Numbered from the stretch's first letter, positions 53,496 to 62,995 are shown. The stretch is DNA of 64,000 nt from Xanthomonas campestris pv. phormiicola (GCA_025666215.1 CP102593.1:628501-692500); one strand, 5' to 3'. Notes: generated by a model not told the origin, from the sequence alone. A program made the numbers and translations.

Positions 53496-55838
53496 ATGAG
53501 CGAGGCAACACAACGGCCGCCGGCGCCGCAGGGTTTGCGCAAGGCGGCGCCGCTGCTGGCGCTGCTGCTGGCCGTGCTGGCCGGCTGGTTCGGCTGGAGC
53601 GGCGCGCAGCAGTGGCGCTACGAACACAGCGCCACGGAACTGCAGCAGGCGCGCGACGCGGCAGTGGCGCAGACCTCGCAGGCGCTGGCGGCCGCCGCCA
53701 AGCGCTTCGCCGCGCAACTGCGGCAGCCCGCGGTGCAGGCCGCCCTGGCGCGCGGCGACGCGACGACGGCCGCGCAGGCGCTGCGCGAGGGCTGGAAGGA
53801 CGCGGAAGACGCGCAAGTGCTGCCCGGCGACCTGAGCGCCGGCTACGCCGACGCGGGTGGCTTCGGCTACGGCCGCCTGGCGCTGCTGGAAAAGGCGTTG
53901 CTGACCGACGCGGTCGCCAGTGCGGTGATACGCGACGGCGGCGGTGCGCGACTGGGGCTGGCCGCGCCGGTGAGCCTGGACACGGGCGCCGGTGTCGCCT
54001 ACCTGCGCCTGCCGCTGCGCGTGCTGACCGCACCGATGGCGCAGGCCGCGGTTCCGGCCAGCGGCTACCTGGCGCTGCGCCAGGGCAGCTATGACGTGAT
54101 CGGTGCCGGCGATGCCGGCCTGGCCGACCATGGCGACGCGTTGTCGCGGCCGATCGGCAGCAGCGGGCTGCGGGTGGTCGCGGCGTTGCCCGACGCCGAG
54201 GCCGGCCTGCTCGGCCTGGAGGCGCTGCCCTGCCTGATCGTCGCCGGCCTGCTCGGCTTTTTGACCCTGGCGGTGCTGCTGGCCGCGCGCGGCCGCCTGC
54301 CGCGGCCGCGCCGCGCCAAGGCCGCCGCCGCGGCGGCCGAGCAGGAACCCACCCTGCGGCAGAGCCTGCAGCACCAGGAACCGCCGCCGCCGCCAGCGCT
54401 GCCCGAGGGCGAGGCCACGCCGGCCAGGACGGTGCCGGCGCTGACCGTGCCGGCCGGCATCTTCCGCGCCTACGACATCCGCGGCGTGGTCGGCCGCGAC
54501 CTCAGTCCGCAGGTCGCGGCGCTGATCGGCCAGGCGATCGGCGCGGTGATGCAGGAGCAGGGCCTGAACGAGGTGGTGGTCGGTCGCGACGGCCGCCTGT
54601 CCGGCCCGGAACTGTCGGCGGCATTGATCGACGGCCTGCGCCGCGCCGGCTGCCACGTCACCGACATCGGCCTGGCGCCGACCCCGGTGGTGTACTTCGC
54701 CAGCTTCCACCTGCGCGCCGGCAGCTGCGTGGCGGTGACCGGCAGCCACAACCCGCCGGAGTACAACGGCTTCAAGATCGTGGTCGGCGGCGAGACCCTG
54801 TCCGGCGCGGCGATCACCGACCTGTACGCGCGCATCAGCGAAGGCCACCTGCCGAGCGCCGCCGAGCCGGGGCGGCTGCAGCAGCGCGACGTCGGCGACG
54901 ACTACATCCAGCGCATCGCCGACGACGTGCAGCTGGACCGCCCGCTCAAGGTGGTGGCCGATGCCGGCAACGGCGTCGGCGGCGAACTGGCGCCGCGGCT
55001 GCTGGAGGCGATCGGCGCGGAGGTCATCCCGCTGTACTGCGACGTCGACGGCACCTTCCCCAATCACCACCCCGATCCCAGCGAGCCGCACAATCTGGAA
55101 GACCTGATCCAGACGGTGCAGCGTTTCGACGCCGACCTGGGCATCGCCTTCGACGGCGATGCCGACCGGCTCGGCGTGGTGACCAAGGAAGGCACGGTGA
55201 TCTACCCCGACCGGTTGCTGATGCTGTTCGCCGCCGACGTGCTGCAGCGCAACCCGGGCGCGCTGGTGATCTACGACGTCAAATGCACCGGCAAGCTGTC
55301 CGACTACGTGCTGCGCAACGGCGGCAGCCCGATGGTGTGGAAGACCGGGCATTCGCTGATCAAGGCGAAGATGCGCGAGACCGATGCCGAACTGGCCGGC
55401 GAGATGAGCGGCCACTTCTTCTTCAAGGAGCGCTGGTACGGCTTCGACGACGGCCTGTACGCGGCGGCGCGTCTGCTGGAGATCCTGGCGCAGCGCGAGG
55501 AGAGTCCGTCCGAGGTGCTGGCCGAGTTGCCCGACAGCGTGTCCACGCCGGAGATCAAGCTGCCGTTGGCCGAGGGGCAGGACGCGCATGCGCTGGTCGC
55601 GCAGCTAGTCGCCATCGCGCAGCAGGAAGGCTCGGCGTTCGCCGGTGCGCGGCTGCTCACCATCGATGGCCTGCGCGCCGACTTCGCCGATGGCTGGGGC
55701 CTGGTGCGCGCGTCCAACACCACGCCGGTGCTGGTGCTGCGCTTCGAAGCCGACAGCAGTGCCGCGCTGGAGCGGATCAAGGACCTGTTCCGCGGTCAGT
55801 TGCAGGCGCTGCTGCCGTCGCCGGTGGCGGGATTCTGA
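53496..55838 (+). CDS. algC: Phosphomannomutase/phosphoglucomutase with N-terminal membrane extension
   Basis: This 780-residue protein is longer than the usual 460: residues 1-270 add a membrane region (helix LLALLLAVLAGWFGWSGA, a soluble periplasmic-type sensor-like segment, and a second helix ALPCLIVAGLLGFLTLAVLL) joined by a Pro-rich linker. The catalytic part starts near 315: IFRAYDIRGVVG, the phospho-Ser loop VTGSHNPPEYNGFKI, Mg2+ site AFDGDADRLGVV, sugar-binding GEMSGHFFFK, and the phosphate-binding tail VRASNTTPVLVLRFEA. It interconverts hexose 1- and 6-phosphates for exopolysaccharide and LPS. ATG 53496 follows AGGGGA; a GTG six bases earlier is less well placed. Confidence 0.9.
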   Translation: MSEATQRPPAPQGLRKAAPLLALLLAVLAGWFGWSGAQQWRYEHSATELQQARDAAVAQTSQALAAAAKRFAAQLRQPAVQAALARGDATTAAQALREGWKDAEDAQVLPGDLSAGYADAGGFGYGRLALLEKALLTDAVASAVIRDGGGARLGLAAPVSLDTGAGVAYLRLPLRVLTAPMAQAAVPASGYLALRQGSYDVIGAGDAGLADHGDALSRPIGSSGLRVVAALPDAEAGLLGLEALPCLIVAGLLGFLTLAVLLAARGRLPRPRRAKAAAAAAEQEPTLRQSLQHQEPPPPPALPEGEATPARTVPALTVPAGIFRAYDIRGVVGRDLSPQVAALIGQAIGAVMQEQGLNEVVVGRDGRLSGPELSAALIDGLRRAGCHVTDIGLAPTPVVYFASFHLRAGSCVAVTGSHNPPEYNGFKIVVGGETLSGAAITDLYARISEGHLPSAAEPGRLQQRDVGDDYIQRIADDVQLDRPLKVVADAGNGVGGELAPRLLEAIGAEVIPLYCDVDGTFPNHHPDPSEPHNLEDLIQTVQRFDADLGIAFDGDADRLGVVTKEGTVIYPDRLLMLFAADVLQRNPGALVIYDVKCTGKLSDYVLRNGGSPMVWKTGHSLIKAKMRETDAELAGEMSGHFFFKERWYGFDDGLYAAARLLEILAQREESPSEVLAELPDSVSTPEIKLPLAEGQDAHALVAQLVAIAQQEGSAFAGARLLTIDGLRADFADGWGLVRASNTTPVLVLRFEADSSAALERIKDLFRGQLQALLPSPVAGF

Positions 55839-55905
55839 AGTGTGCCGCGCGCGTCCGGCGCAGCGTCGGGCGCGACGATGCAGCGCCGCCGGCATGCGGA
55901 TTCCT

Positions 55906-56155
55906 GCGGGAGCCGCTTCAGCCCGCGACAGGGTCGCCGAGCGCGCCGCGATTCCCGGCTGCGCGCGTCGCGGTTGAAACCGCGCCTGCAGGCAGCGCGG
56001 CCAACTCGCTGGGTGCACTGTAGGAGGGGCTTTAGCCCCGACCGCATCCGAAACCGCCGGGCATCCGGGCTTCGCTCGTCGCGACTGAAGTCGCTCCCAC
56101 AAGGGACTCGCGGCCTACTTGCTGGGTCCACTGTGGGAGGGACTTCAGTCCCGAC
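55906..56155. repeat. Array of five alternating REP-type palindromes
   Basis: Units with the pattern GTGGGAG(C/G)G-CT-TCAG-CC-GCGAC, each with a short palindrome such as GGGACTTCAGTCCC, occur at about 55906-55929 (+), 55968-55991 (-), 56020-56042 (+), 56078-56100 (-) and 56133-56155 (+). The strict alternation and about 55-base pitch are those of a BIME-like array. It separates algC from the convergent DUF4124 gene. Confidence 0.75.
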
Positions 56156-56202
56156 TTCCCTGACACGGCGACCTGGCTACCGCCGCTGGCCGCGCGCCGC
56201 GC

Positions 56203-56883
56203 TCAGCCGCTGTTCGTCGTCGCAGCCGGCGCCGTTCCGGTCGCGGGCCGCTTCGCTGCGCGATAACGTTGCAGCGCGTCGTCGATTTCCTGGTTCAGGC
56301 CGAGCCGCTGCTGTTCGAAGTTCTGCTGCATGCGCAGCTGCCACAGCAGTGCGCGATGCCGCTGCTGCACGTCCTCGACGATCTTGCCGGTCACCTTCTG
56401 CCCGGCCAGCTCGCGCGCGCCGGCGTTGGCGAGCAGGCCGACCAGCCCTTCGCGCAGGCTGTTGACGTTGTAGCGCGCGGTGTTGATGTTGTTGTCGACG
56501 ATGCCGATGCGCTCGGAGAACACCCGGCGCAATTCCTCTTCGGTCTGGAACGACAGCAGCATCGCCTGGTCGGTACGCTTGCGCGTCTCCAGCGCCGCCT
56601 GGTCGGCGCGCTGCTGCGCGGCATCGGCGGCGGCGGCGGCGCGCTCCTCGGCATTCAGCGCGCGGCCGACCGCGCCGCTGCGCATTCCGCTCCTGGCGTT
56701 GAATTCGTCGCGCGCCTGATTCACCGCTTCCGGCGGCAGCGCATCGCTGCACACGCGCTGCCCGCCCTGGTTCCAGCAGTACAGCTTCTTGGATGGCGCC
56801 GGCTGCGCGGCGGCCGGCAATGCAAGCAGCGCGAGCAGGACCGGCAACGCGGCCCGGCTCCATGGTCGTTGGATCGGCATCAT
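56203..56883 (-). CDS. Exported DUF4124-type protein
   Basis: This 226-residue protein has a signal peptide (MMPIQRPWSRAALPVLLALLALPAAAQ, cleavage about residue 26). The mature N-terminus SKKLYCWNQGGQRVCSDALPP is the DUF4124 pattern with two cysteines, presumably a disulfide. The rest is a long alpha-helical, Ala/Arg/Glu-rich region (AERAAAAADAAQQRADQAAL..., QQRHRALLWQLRMQQNFEQQ) predicted as coiled coil. Periplasmic; function unknown. It lies just after pyrE in the same orientation. Confidence 0.8.
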   Translation of the reverse strand: MMPIQRPWSRAALPVLLALLALPAAAQPAPSKKLYCWNQGGQRVCSDALPPEAVNQARDEFNARSGMRSGAVGRALNAEERAAAAADAAQQRADQAALETRKRTDQAMLLSFQTEEELRRVFSERIGIVDNNINTARYNVNSLREGLVGLLANAGARELAGQKVTGKIVEDVQQRHRALLWQLRMQQNFEQQRLGLNQEIDDALQRYRAAKRPATGTAPAATTNSG

Positions 56884-56898
56884 GGCAGCCCCCTGCTG

Positions 56899-57558
56899 TC
56901 AGCCTGACGGATCGCAGCCGTAGCGTGCCCGGTAGGCCAGCAGCGGTTCGCGGAAGCCGACAAGTTCCGCGTTTCCATCGATGAATGCAAGCAGGTCGCC
57001 CAGGTGCGCGACCGACACCACAGGAACCCCGGCTTCGGCCGCCACCGCCTGCGCCGCCGAGCGCCGGTCGTGCTCGCCGGCGATCTCCTGCCGGTCCAGC
57101 GCGACCAGGATCGCCGCCGGGATGCCGCCGGCCTCGCGGATGATGCCCAGCGCCTCGCGGATCGCGGTGCCGGCGGTGATCACGTCGTCCACGATCAGCA
57201 CCCGGCGCCCGGCCAGCGGCGCGCCGATCAGGCTGCCGCCTTCGCCATGGGTCTTGGCTTCCTTGCGGTTGAACGCCAGCGGCAGGTTGCGGTCGCGCTG
57301 CGCGTACTCGCAGGCCAGCGCGGTCGCCAGCGGGATGCCCTTGTAGGCCGGGCCGAACAGCAGGTCGAAGTCGAGCCCGGCGGCATCGGCCGCATCGGCA
57401 TAGCACGCCGCCAGGCGCGCCACCGTGCTCCCGGCATCGAAGCGCCCGGCGTTGAAGAAATAGGGACTGATGCGCCCGGACTTCAGCGTGAATTCGCCGA
57501 AGCGCAGCGCCTGCGCATCCAGGGCCAATTGCAGGAAACGTTGCCGGTAGTCGGTCAT
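56899..57558 (-). CDS. pyrE: Orotate phosphoribosyltransferase
   Basis: This 219-residue protein has the family N-terminus MTDYRQRFLQLALDAQALRF, LKSGRISPYFFNAG, the dimer loop AYAQRDRNLPLAFNRKEAKTH-like segment, and the PRPP motif RVLIVDDVITAGTAIRE. It forms orotidine 5'-phosphate from orotate and PRPP in pyrimidine synthesis. ATG 57558 fits the family; the longer frame runs into the repeat DNA. Divergent from xth. Confidence 0.94.
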   Translation of the reverse strand: MTDYRQRFLQLALDAQALRFGEFTLKSGRISPYFFNAGRFDAGSTVARLAACYADAADAAGLDFDLLFGPAYKGIPLATALACEYAQRDRNLPLAFNRKEAKTHGEGGSLIGAPLAGRRVLIVDDVITAGTAIREALGIIREAGGIPAAILVALDRQEIAGEHDRRSAAQAVAAEAGVPVVSVAHLGDLLAFIDGNAELVGFREPLLAYRARYGCDPSG

Positions 57559-57562
57559 TGGG

Positions 57563-57682
57563 ATGCCGGGAATGGGGAATGGAGAATCGGGAATGGCTAA
57601 AAGCATAGCGGTTGTTCTGTCTTCGCGGTCTCACTGGGGTACGCTTTGCCGATTCCCTATTCCCCTTTCCCAATTCCCGGCT
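57563..57682. repeat. Inverted pair of GGGAAT-type repeats between pyrE and xth
   Basis: GGGAATGGGGAATGG units at 57568-57594 and the opposite-strand form (GATTCCCTATTCCCC to AATTCCCGG) at 57651-57680 face each other across the divergent promoter region. They lie directly in front of both start codons. Confidence 0.6.
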
Positions 57683-57686
57683 CTTC

Positions 57687-58487
57687 ATGCGCATCATCAG
57701 TTTCAACGCCAACGGCCTGCGTTCGGCCGCCACCAAGGGCTTCTTCGAGTGGTTTTCCAGCCAGCACGCCGATGTGCTGTGCGTGCAGGAAACCAAGGCG
57801 CAGGAGCATCAACTGGCCGGGCCGGCGTTCCTGCCGGACGGCTACCGCGCCTGGTTCCGCGATGCCAGCACCAAGAAGGGCTACAGCGGCGTGGCCATCT
57901 ACAGCAAGCGCGAGCCGGACGAGGTGCGTACCGCGCTGGGCTGGCCCGAGTTCGACGAGGAGGGCCGCTACCTGGAGGCGCGCTTCGGCAACCTGAGCGT
58001 GGTCTCGTTCTACATCCCCTCCGGCTCGTCGGGCGAACTGCGCCAGGGCTACAAGTTCCAGGTCATGGACTGGCTGCGGCCGATCCTCGCCGAATGGCTG
58101 GCCAGCGGCCGCGACTACGTGCTGTGCGGCGACTGGAACATCGTGCGCTCGGCGCTGGACATCAAGAACTGGAAGTCCAACCAGAAGAACTCCGGTTGCC
58201 TGCCGGCCGAGCGCGACTGGCTCAACGGCCTGTGCGCCGACCGCGCCGAAGACGCCGATCCGGCCAGCGGCCGTGGCTGGGTCGATGCCTACCGCGCGCT
58301 GCACCCGGACGGCCAGGACTACACCTGGTGGAGCAACCGCGGCGCCGCCCGCGCCAACGACGTCGGTTGGCGCATCGACTACCAGTTCGTCACCCCTTCG
58401 CTGCGCGAGCGCCTGCAGGGCTGCGCGATCTACACCGCGCAACGCTTCTCCGACCATGCGCCGTTCGTGGTGGATTACCGCGAATGA
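57687..58487 (+). CDS. xth: Exodeoxyribonuclease III / AP endonuclease
   Basis: This 266-residue protein begins MRIISFNANGLRSAATKGFF and has all core motifs of the ExoIII family: VLCVQETKAQ (metal Glu), YSGVAIYSK, LCGDWNIVRSALD (Asp/Asn), and SDHAPFVVDY (catalytic Asp-His). It repairs abasic sites and trims 3' ends. Its stop overlaps the permease start (ATGA). Confidence 0.93.
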   Translation: MRIISFNANGLRSAATKGFFEWFSSQHADVLCVQETKAQEHQLAGPAFLPDGYRAWFRDASTKKGYSGVAIYSKREPDEVRTALGWPEFDEEGRYLEARFGNLSVVSFYIPSGSSGELRQGYKFQVMDWLRPILAEWLASGRDYVLCGDWNIVRSALDIKNWKSNQKNSGCLPAERDWLNGLCADRAEDADPASGRGWVDAYRALHPDGQDYTWWSNRGAARANDVGWRIDYQFVTPSLRERLQGCAIYTAQRFSDHAPFVVDYRE

Positions 58488-59800
58488 GCCAGGCCGCATC
58501 CGCGCCGGCGTCCTACAAGGGCTGGGCCGGGATCAAGCGCGCCTTCGCCACGCCGTCGGCGGCGACGATGGCGCTGCTGGGCTTCGGCAGCGGCCTGCCG
58601 TTCCTGTTGATCGCCTCGCAGACGCTGTCCACGCGCCTGCGCGACGTCGGCCTGGACCTGGGCAGCATCGGCCTGATCAGCCTGGCCAGCTTCTTCTACC
58701 TGCTCAAGTTCCTGTGGGCGCCGCTGCTGGACCGCTACCCGTTTCCGCTGGTCGCCTTCCTCGGCCGGCGCCGCTCGTGGCTGCTGGTCTCGCAGTTGGG
58801 GGTCATGCTCGGCCTGGCCGCGCTGGCGCTGATGCGCCCGGAGCTGAGTATCGGCGGGCTGGTGACGTGGGTGCTGATCGCCTCCTTCGCCGGCGCCACC
58901 CAGGATTCGGTGGTCGATGCGTACCGGATCGAGATCGCCCCGGCCTCGGCCCAGGCCGCGCTCGCCGCGACCTATACCTTCGGCTACCGCATCGGCCTGA
59001 TCCTGTCCGGCGCCGGCGCGCTGTACCTGGCCCAGTTCGGCGACTGGAGCCTGGCCTACCTGGTCATGGCCGGGCTGATGCTGCTGCCGATCGCCACCAC
59101 CTTGCTGTGCCGCGAACCGGAGGTGCCGGTGGCCACGGTGGTGCGCAAGATCGACGTGGTCGGCGCGTTCTGGCAGCCGATCTCCAGCTTCTTCACCAGC
59201 AACGGCCTGGCGCTGGGCCTGGGGCTGCTGCTGTTCGTGGGCCTGTTCAAGTTCCCCGACCAGGTGATCGGGGTGATGTCCGGGCCGTTCTACCTGGACT
59301 CGGGCTTCAGCAAGGCCGACATCGCCACCGTCTCCAAGCTGTTCGGGGTGTGGATGGGCATCGCCGGCGCCTTCGCCGGCGGCCTGGCGGTGGCCGCGTT
59401 CGGCTTCCGGCGCATGCTGTTCGTCGCCGCGCTGGGGGTGGCGCTGTCGAACCTGGCGTTCCTGCTGATGGCCCACCATCCCGGGCAGCTGTGGTCGTTC
59501 TACGCCGCGCTCAGCGCCGATAACCTGTTCCAGGGCTTCGCCGGCACCGTGCTGGTCGCGTTCATGTCGTCGCTGACCGACCGCAACTTCACCGCCACCC
59601 AGTACGCGCTGCTGGTGTCGCTGGCCAACCTGCCGGGCAAGTTCGTCGGCGGCGCCTCCGGCTATATCGTCGAGGCCACCTCCTACAGCACCTTCTTCGT
59701 GCTCAGCGCGTTCACGGTGATCCCGACCCTGCTGCTGCTGGCCTGGCTGTGGCCGCGGATCCGCGAACAGCCGGCAGTGGCCGCGCCACCAGCCGATTGA
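58484..59800 (+). CDS. MFS transporter, AmpG-like muropeptide permease
   Basis: This 438-residue protein has about twelve transmembrane helices. AmpG-type features: MALLGFGSGLPFLLIASQTL, FFYLLKFLWAPLLDRYPFP, RRRSWLLVSQLG, and ASFAGATQDSVVDAYRIEI, which is the conserved Asp region after helix 4. AmpG imports anhydro-muropeptides for cell-wall recycling. AnmK and an M23 endopeptidase nearby support that role, although Xanthomonads may carry several AmpG-like proteins. Co-translated with xth by overlap. Confidence 0.82.
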   Translation: MSQAASAPASYKGWAGIKRAFATPSAATMALLGFGSGLPFLLIASQTLSTRLRDVGLDLGSIGLISLASFFYLLKFLWAPLLDRYPFPLVAFLGRRRSWLLVSQLGVMLGLAALALMRPELSIGGLVTWVLIASFAGATQDSVVDAYRIEIAPASAQAALAATYTFGYRIGLILSGAGALYLAQFGDWSLAYLVMAGLMLLPIATTLLCREPEVPVATVVRKIDVVGAFWQPISSFFTSNGLALGLGLLLFVGLFKFPDQVIGVMSGPFYLDSGFSKADIATVSKLFGVWMGIAGAFAGGLAVAAFGFRRMLFVAALGVALSNLAFLLMAHHPGQLWSFYAALSADNLFQGFAGTVLVAFMSSLTDRNFTATQYALLVSLANLPGKFVGGASGYIVEATSYSTFFVLSAFTVIPTLLLLAWLWPRIREQPAVAAPPAD

Positions 59801-59870
59801 AAGCCCGCGGCGAGTTGCGGATGATGGGCGCCGGCGCATGGGGTGCGCCGCCGTCCGTCAGGGAGTCCGC

Positions 59871-60098
59871 ATGACCGATCTGCTGTTGCGCGACATCGAC
59901 CCCATCCTGGTCGATCGGATCCGCCGCATCGCCGTGGCCCGCGGCTGGACCCAGCACCAGACCGTGCTCAACCTGATCGAGCAGGGCCTGTTCGCCAGCG
60001 AGCATGAAGTGCGCAGCGGCTTCGAGAACCCGGAAGTGGATGCCTTGTCCGACGCGATCGCGGCGTTGCGCGAACTGCCGGCCGGCGCCGGCTTCTGA
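59871..60098 (+). CDS. Small conserved hypothetical, ribbon-helix-helix-like
   Basis: This 75-residue acidic protein starts MTDLLLRDIDPILVDRIRRI, with a strand-helix-helix order (ILVDRIRRIAVARGWTQHQT, VLNLIEQGLFA) that resembles small DNA-binding proteins of the Arc/MetJ type. GGGAG precedes the ATG at good spacing. No partner gene is apparent: the upstream permease gene ends 70 bases away, and anmK is convergent. Function unknown; likely a regulator. Confidence 0.7.
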   Translation: MTDLLLRDIDPILVDRIRRIAVARGWTQHQTVLNLIEQGLFASEHEVRSGFENPEVDALSDAIAALRELPAGAGF

Positions 60099-60140
60099 GC
60101 CGCGCGTCGGCGCCCGTGACGCGGGCCGCTGCCGCCGCGG

Positions 60141-61271
60141 TCAGGCCAGGTGGATCGCGCCCAGGATGCGCGGTCCACGCGCGCCGCTGACCGAAGGCAG
60201 ATTGCCGGGCAGCCCGGCCAGGGTCTGCCGCGCCAGCCAGGCGAAGCCCATCGCTTCCACGTAGTCCGGATCCAGGCCCGACGATTGCGTGGACAGCACC
60301 CGCACGCCCGGCAGCCGGGCCTGCAGCCGCGCCAGCAGCAGCGGGTTGTGCACGCCGCCGCCGCAGACCAGCAGTTGCCGGGTCGCCGGCTGCTGCGCCA
60401 GCAGCGCGTCGGCCACGGTGGCCGCGGTCAGTTCCAGCAAGGTCGCCTGCACCGCCGCGGCCGGATGCGCGGCCGGCTCCAGCAGCGCATCCACCCAGCG
60501 CAGGTGGAACTGCTCGCGCCCGGTGCTCTTGGGCGGGGCCAGCGCGAACCAGGGATCGGCCAGCAGCCGCTGCAGCAGGCCGGCGTCGACCTGGCCGCTG
60601 GCGGCGAAGGCGCCGCCGGCGTCATAGGGCTGGCCCAGATGGCGCTGGCACCAGGCATCGAGCAGCGCGTTGGCCGGGCCGGTGTCGAACCCGCGCACGC
60701 TGCCGCGCGCCGGCAGCAGGGTCAGGTTGCCGATCCCGCCCAGGTTCAGCACCGCGCGGTCTTCGTGCGCATCTCCGAGCATCGCCGCGTGGAAGGCCGG
60801 CATCAGCGGCGCGCCATGGCCGCCGGCGGCCACGTCGCGGCGGCGGAAATCGCACACCGTGGCGATGCCGGTCAGCTCGGCGATACGGTTGCCGTCGCCC
60901 AGCTGCCAGGTGAAGGCCGGGTCGGCCAGCGGCCGGTGGCGCACGGTCTGCCCGTGCGAACCGATCGCGCGCACCTCGGCAGGCGCGACGCCGGCCTCCT
61001 CGAGCAGGCGCAGCGCGGCCTCGGCGAAAGCGATCGCCACCTCCGCATCGAGCCGGCCCAGCGTATCCAGCGAATCGATCTCGCCGCCCTCGCCCAGGGC
61101 GATCAGCGCCTCGCGCTGGCGCGGCGCCCAGGCATAGGTGCGGCCGATGCGCAGCTGCGCCTGCCCATCGGCGGTGAAGCGCACCAACGCCGCGTCGATG
61201 CCATCGGCACTGGTGCCGGACATCAGGCCCAGGAACAGGGACGCGTCGTCGATTGCGATCGGATCGGACAT
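60141..61271 (-). CDS. anmK: Anhydro-N-acetylmuramic acid kinase
   Basis: This 376-residue ASKHA-fold kinase has [20 protein letters not shown] (phosphate loop), [28 protein letters not shown], and the nucleotide-site segment [20 protein letters not shown]. It phosphorylates and opens 1,6-anhydroMurNAc in peptidoglycan recycling. It follows the M23 endopeptidase gene in the same direction with a 90-base gap. Confidence 0.94.
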   Translation of the reverse strand: MSDPIAIDDASLFLGLMSGTSADGIDAALVRFTADGQAQLRIGRTYAWAPRQREALIALGEGGEIDSLDTLGRLDAEVAIAFAEAALRLLEEAGVAPAEVRAIGSHGQTVRHRPLADPAFTWQLGDGNRIAELTGIATVCDFRRRDVAAGGHGAPLMPAFHAAMLGDAHEDRAVLNLGGIGNLTLLPARGSVRGFDTGPANALLDAWCQRHLGQPYDAGGAFAASGQVDAGLLQRLLADPWFALAPPKSTGREQFHLRWVDALLEPAAHPAAAVQATLLELTAATVADALLAQQPATRQLLVCGGGVHNPLLLARLQARLPGVRVLSTQSSGLDPDYVEAMGFAWLARQTLAGLPGNLPSVSGARGPRILGAIHLA

Positions 61272-61361
61272 TACGGGGCACCAGGCAGCGTCAGCACCGC
61301 AGCGTGGGCGAGGGGCGGCGGCGCGTCAATCCGCGCCGCCGTGGCGGGGCCGCTACGCGGC

Positions 61362-62828
61362 TCAGCCGGCGTCGCTGGACTGTGCCTGCCTGGCCGAGGC
61401 GACGGTCTTCTTCTTCGCCGGTGCGTCGCTCTTCGCCGGTGCGGCGTCGGCGTAGATCAGTTTCTCCACGCGCTGGATGCGTGCCAGCGCCGGCGAGGTC
61501 TGCGCGCGAAACGCCACCAGTTCCGCGCCGGCCAGCGGCGTCGGCGGCGGCATCGTCACCGACGCCGGATTGCGCTGCACGCCGTCCACGCGGAATTCGT
61601 AGTGCAGGTGCGGGCCGGTGGCCATGCCGGTCATGCCGACGAAGCCGATCACCGTGCCCTGGTTGATGCGCTGGCCGGGCTTGATCCCGCCGAAGCGCGA
61701 CATGTGCCCGTACAGCGTGCTGTAGCCCTTGCCGTGGTCCAGGATCACCACGTTGCCGTAGCCGCGCTGGGTGCCGACGAACTGCACCCGCGCATCGCCG
61801 GCGGCCATGATCGGCGTGCCCGACGGCGCCGCGTAGTCGATGCCCTTGTGCATGCGCATGGTGCCCAGCACCGGATGCTTGCGCGCGCCGAAGGTCGAGC
61901 TGATCCGGCTGTAGGACACCGGCATGCGGATGAAGCTCTTCTTCAGCGGCCGCCCGCTGACGTCGAAGTACTCGGCCGGCTTGCCGTCGCGCTCGAAGCG
62001 GAAGCCGCTGTAGGTCTTGCCGCGGGTGGTGAAGGTCGCCGCCAGGATCTTGCTGGTGTCGATCCGCTCGCCTTCGCGCCAGGTCTCGTCCATCACCACG
62101 CTGAAGCGGTCGCCCGGCTGCAGGTCCTTGTCGAAGTCGATGTCGTACTTGAAGATCTCGTCGGTCATCGTCGCGATCGCCGACGGCGACAGCCCCGCCT
62201 TGCGCGCGGCCACGTACAGCGAGCTGGTGATCTCGCCGCTGATGACCGCGGTGCGGGTGCTGGTTTCGCGCTCGGTCACCTTCTCGCGGATGTCGTCGCC
62301 GAGCAGCGACAGTTCCACGCGGTGGGTGGCGTCGCGGTCGAAGCGGATCCCGCGCAGGCTGCCGGCCACCGGCAGGTCGAAGCCGATCTCGGCACCGGGG
62401 CGCAGCTTGGTCAGCGCCTCACGCGTGCCGGGGTGGTCCAGTACCTGATGCATCACCGTGGCCGGGATGTCGAGCTGTTCGAACACCGCGCCCAGGGTCT
62501 GCCCGGGCTGGATCCGCACCACCTGCCAGCTGTCGCCGGCCACGCCCTGCTGCTGGGCCAGCGAGATCGGCGGCAACGGCAGCGCCAGCGTCGCGTGCGT
62601 GGTCTGCAGCGGCACGTCGATGGCATTGGAGAAGCCGGGGACGATCGTGGCCACCAGCGCGCCGATGGTGGCGAACAGGCTGGCATGGATCCAGTGGCGG
62701 CGCGTCCAGCGGCCGGCGGGAAAGTGCTGCGTCAGCTGTCGATGCAGTGCAGTGTCGTGAAGGACATGGAGTCGTTCCTGGAAGCGCTGCTTGCGCGCGC
62801 GTTCCTGTTCGCTTTCGCTGTTCGGCAT
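61362..62828 (-). CDS. M23-family peptidoglycan endopeptidase (MepM-like)
   Basis: This 488-residue protein has a cytoplasmic basic N-terminus and one transmembrane anchor at about 50-72 (WIHASLFATIGALVATIV). An OapA/LysM-like region follows (QVVRIQPGQTLGAVFEQLDI). Two further beta domains precede the M23 domain: HPVLGTMRMHKGIDYAAPSG gives the metal His/Asp, and GPHLHYEFRVDG gives HxH. It cuts D,D-crosslinks to allow wall growth. The ATG at 62828 is preferred, with AGGAAG upstream; a TTG one codon earlier is possible. Confidence 0.9.
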   Translation of the reverse strand: MPNSESEQERARKQRFQERLHVLHDTALHRQLTQHFPAGRWTRRHWIHASLFATIGALVATIVPGFSNAIDVPLQTTHATLALPLPPISLAQQQGVAGDSWQVVRIQPGQTLGAVFEQLDIPATVMHQVLDHPGTREALTKLRPGAEIGFDLPVAGSLRGIRFDRDATHRVELSLLGDDIREKVTERETSTRTAVISGEITSSLYVAARKAGLSPSAIATMTDEIFKYDIDFDKDLQPGDRFSVVMDETWREGERIDTSKILAATFTTRGKTYSGFRFERDGKPAEYFDVSGRPLKKSFIRMPVSYSRISSTFGARKHPVLGTMRMHKGIDYAAPSGTPIMAAGDARVQFVGTQRGYGNVVILDHGKGYSTLYGHMSRFGGIKPGQRINQGTVIGFVGMTGMATGPHLHYEFRVDGVQRNPASVTMPPPTPLAGAELVAFRAQTSPALARIQRVEKLIYADAAPAKSDAPAKKKTVASARQAQSSDAG

Positions 62829-62995
62829 CAAGGCTTCCTCATGAGCCCGAAGCGCGAGCTCAAAACTCGGCTACCATAAACATCGATCAACAGCGCGTCA
62901 AACCATTGAACCGGCTCGGGTTTTCGTCGGACGCGCGGTTAACTTGCACTTAACGTCATTCATGTTGCCTGGATGCAACCTGTCGGAGTTCCGCT

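Noticed and set aside
52917..55589. An 890-codon minus-strand frame across coaBC, dut and algC
   Set aside because: Antisense to three clear genes; composition typical of a GC-rich shadow frame.
60150..62879. A 909-codon plus-strand frame across anmK and the M23 gene
   Set aside because: It spans two real minus-strand genes and the gap between them, and shows only biased composition.
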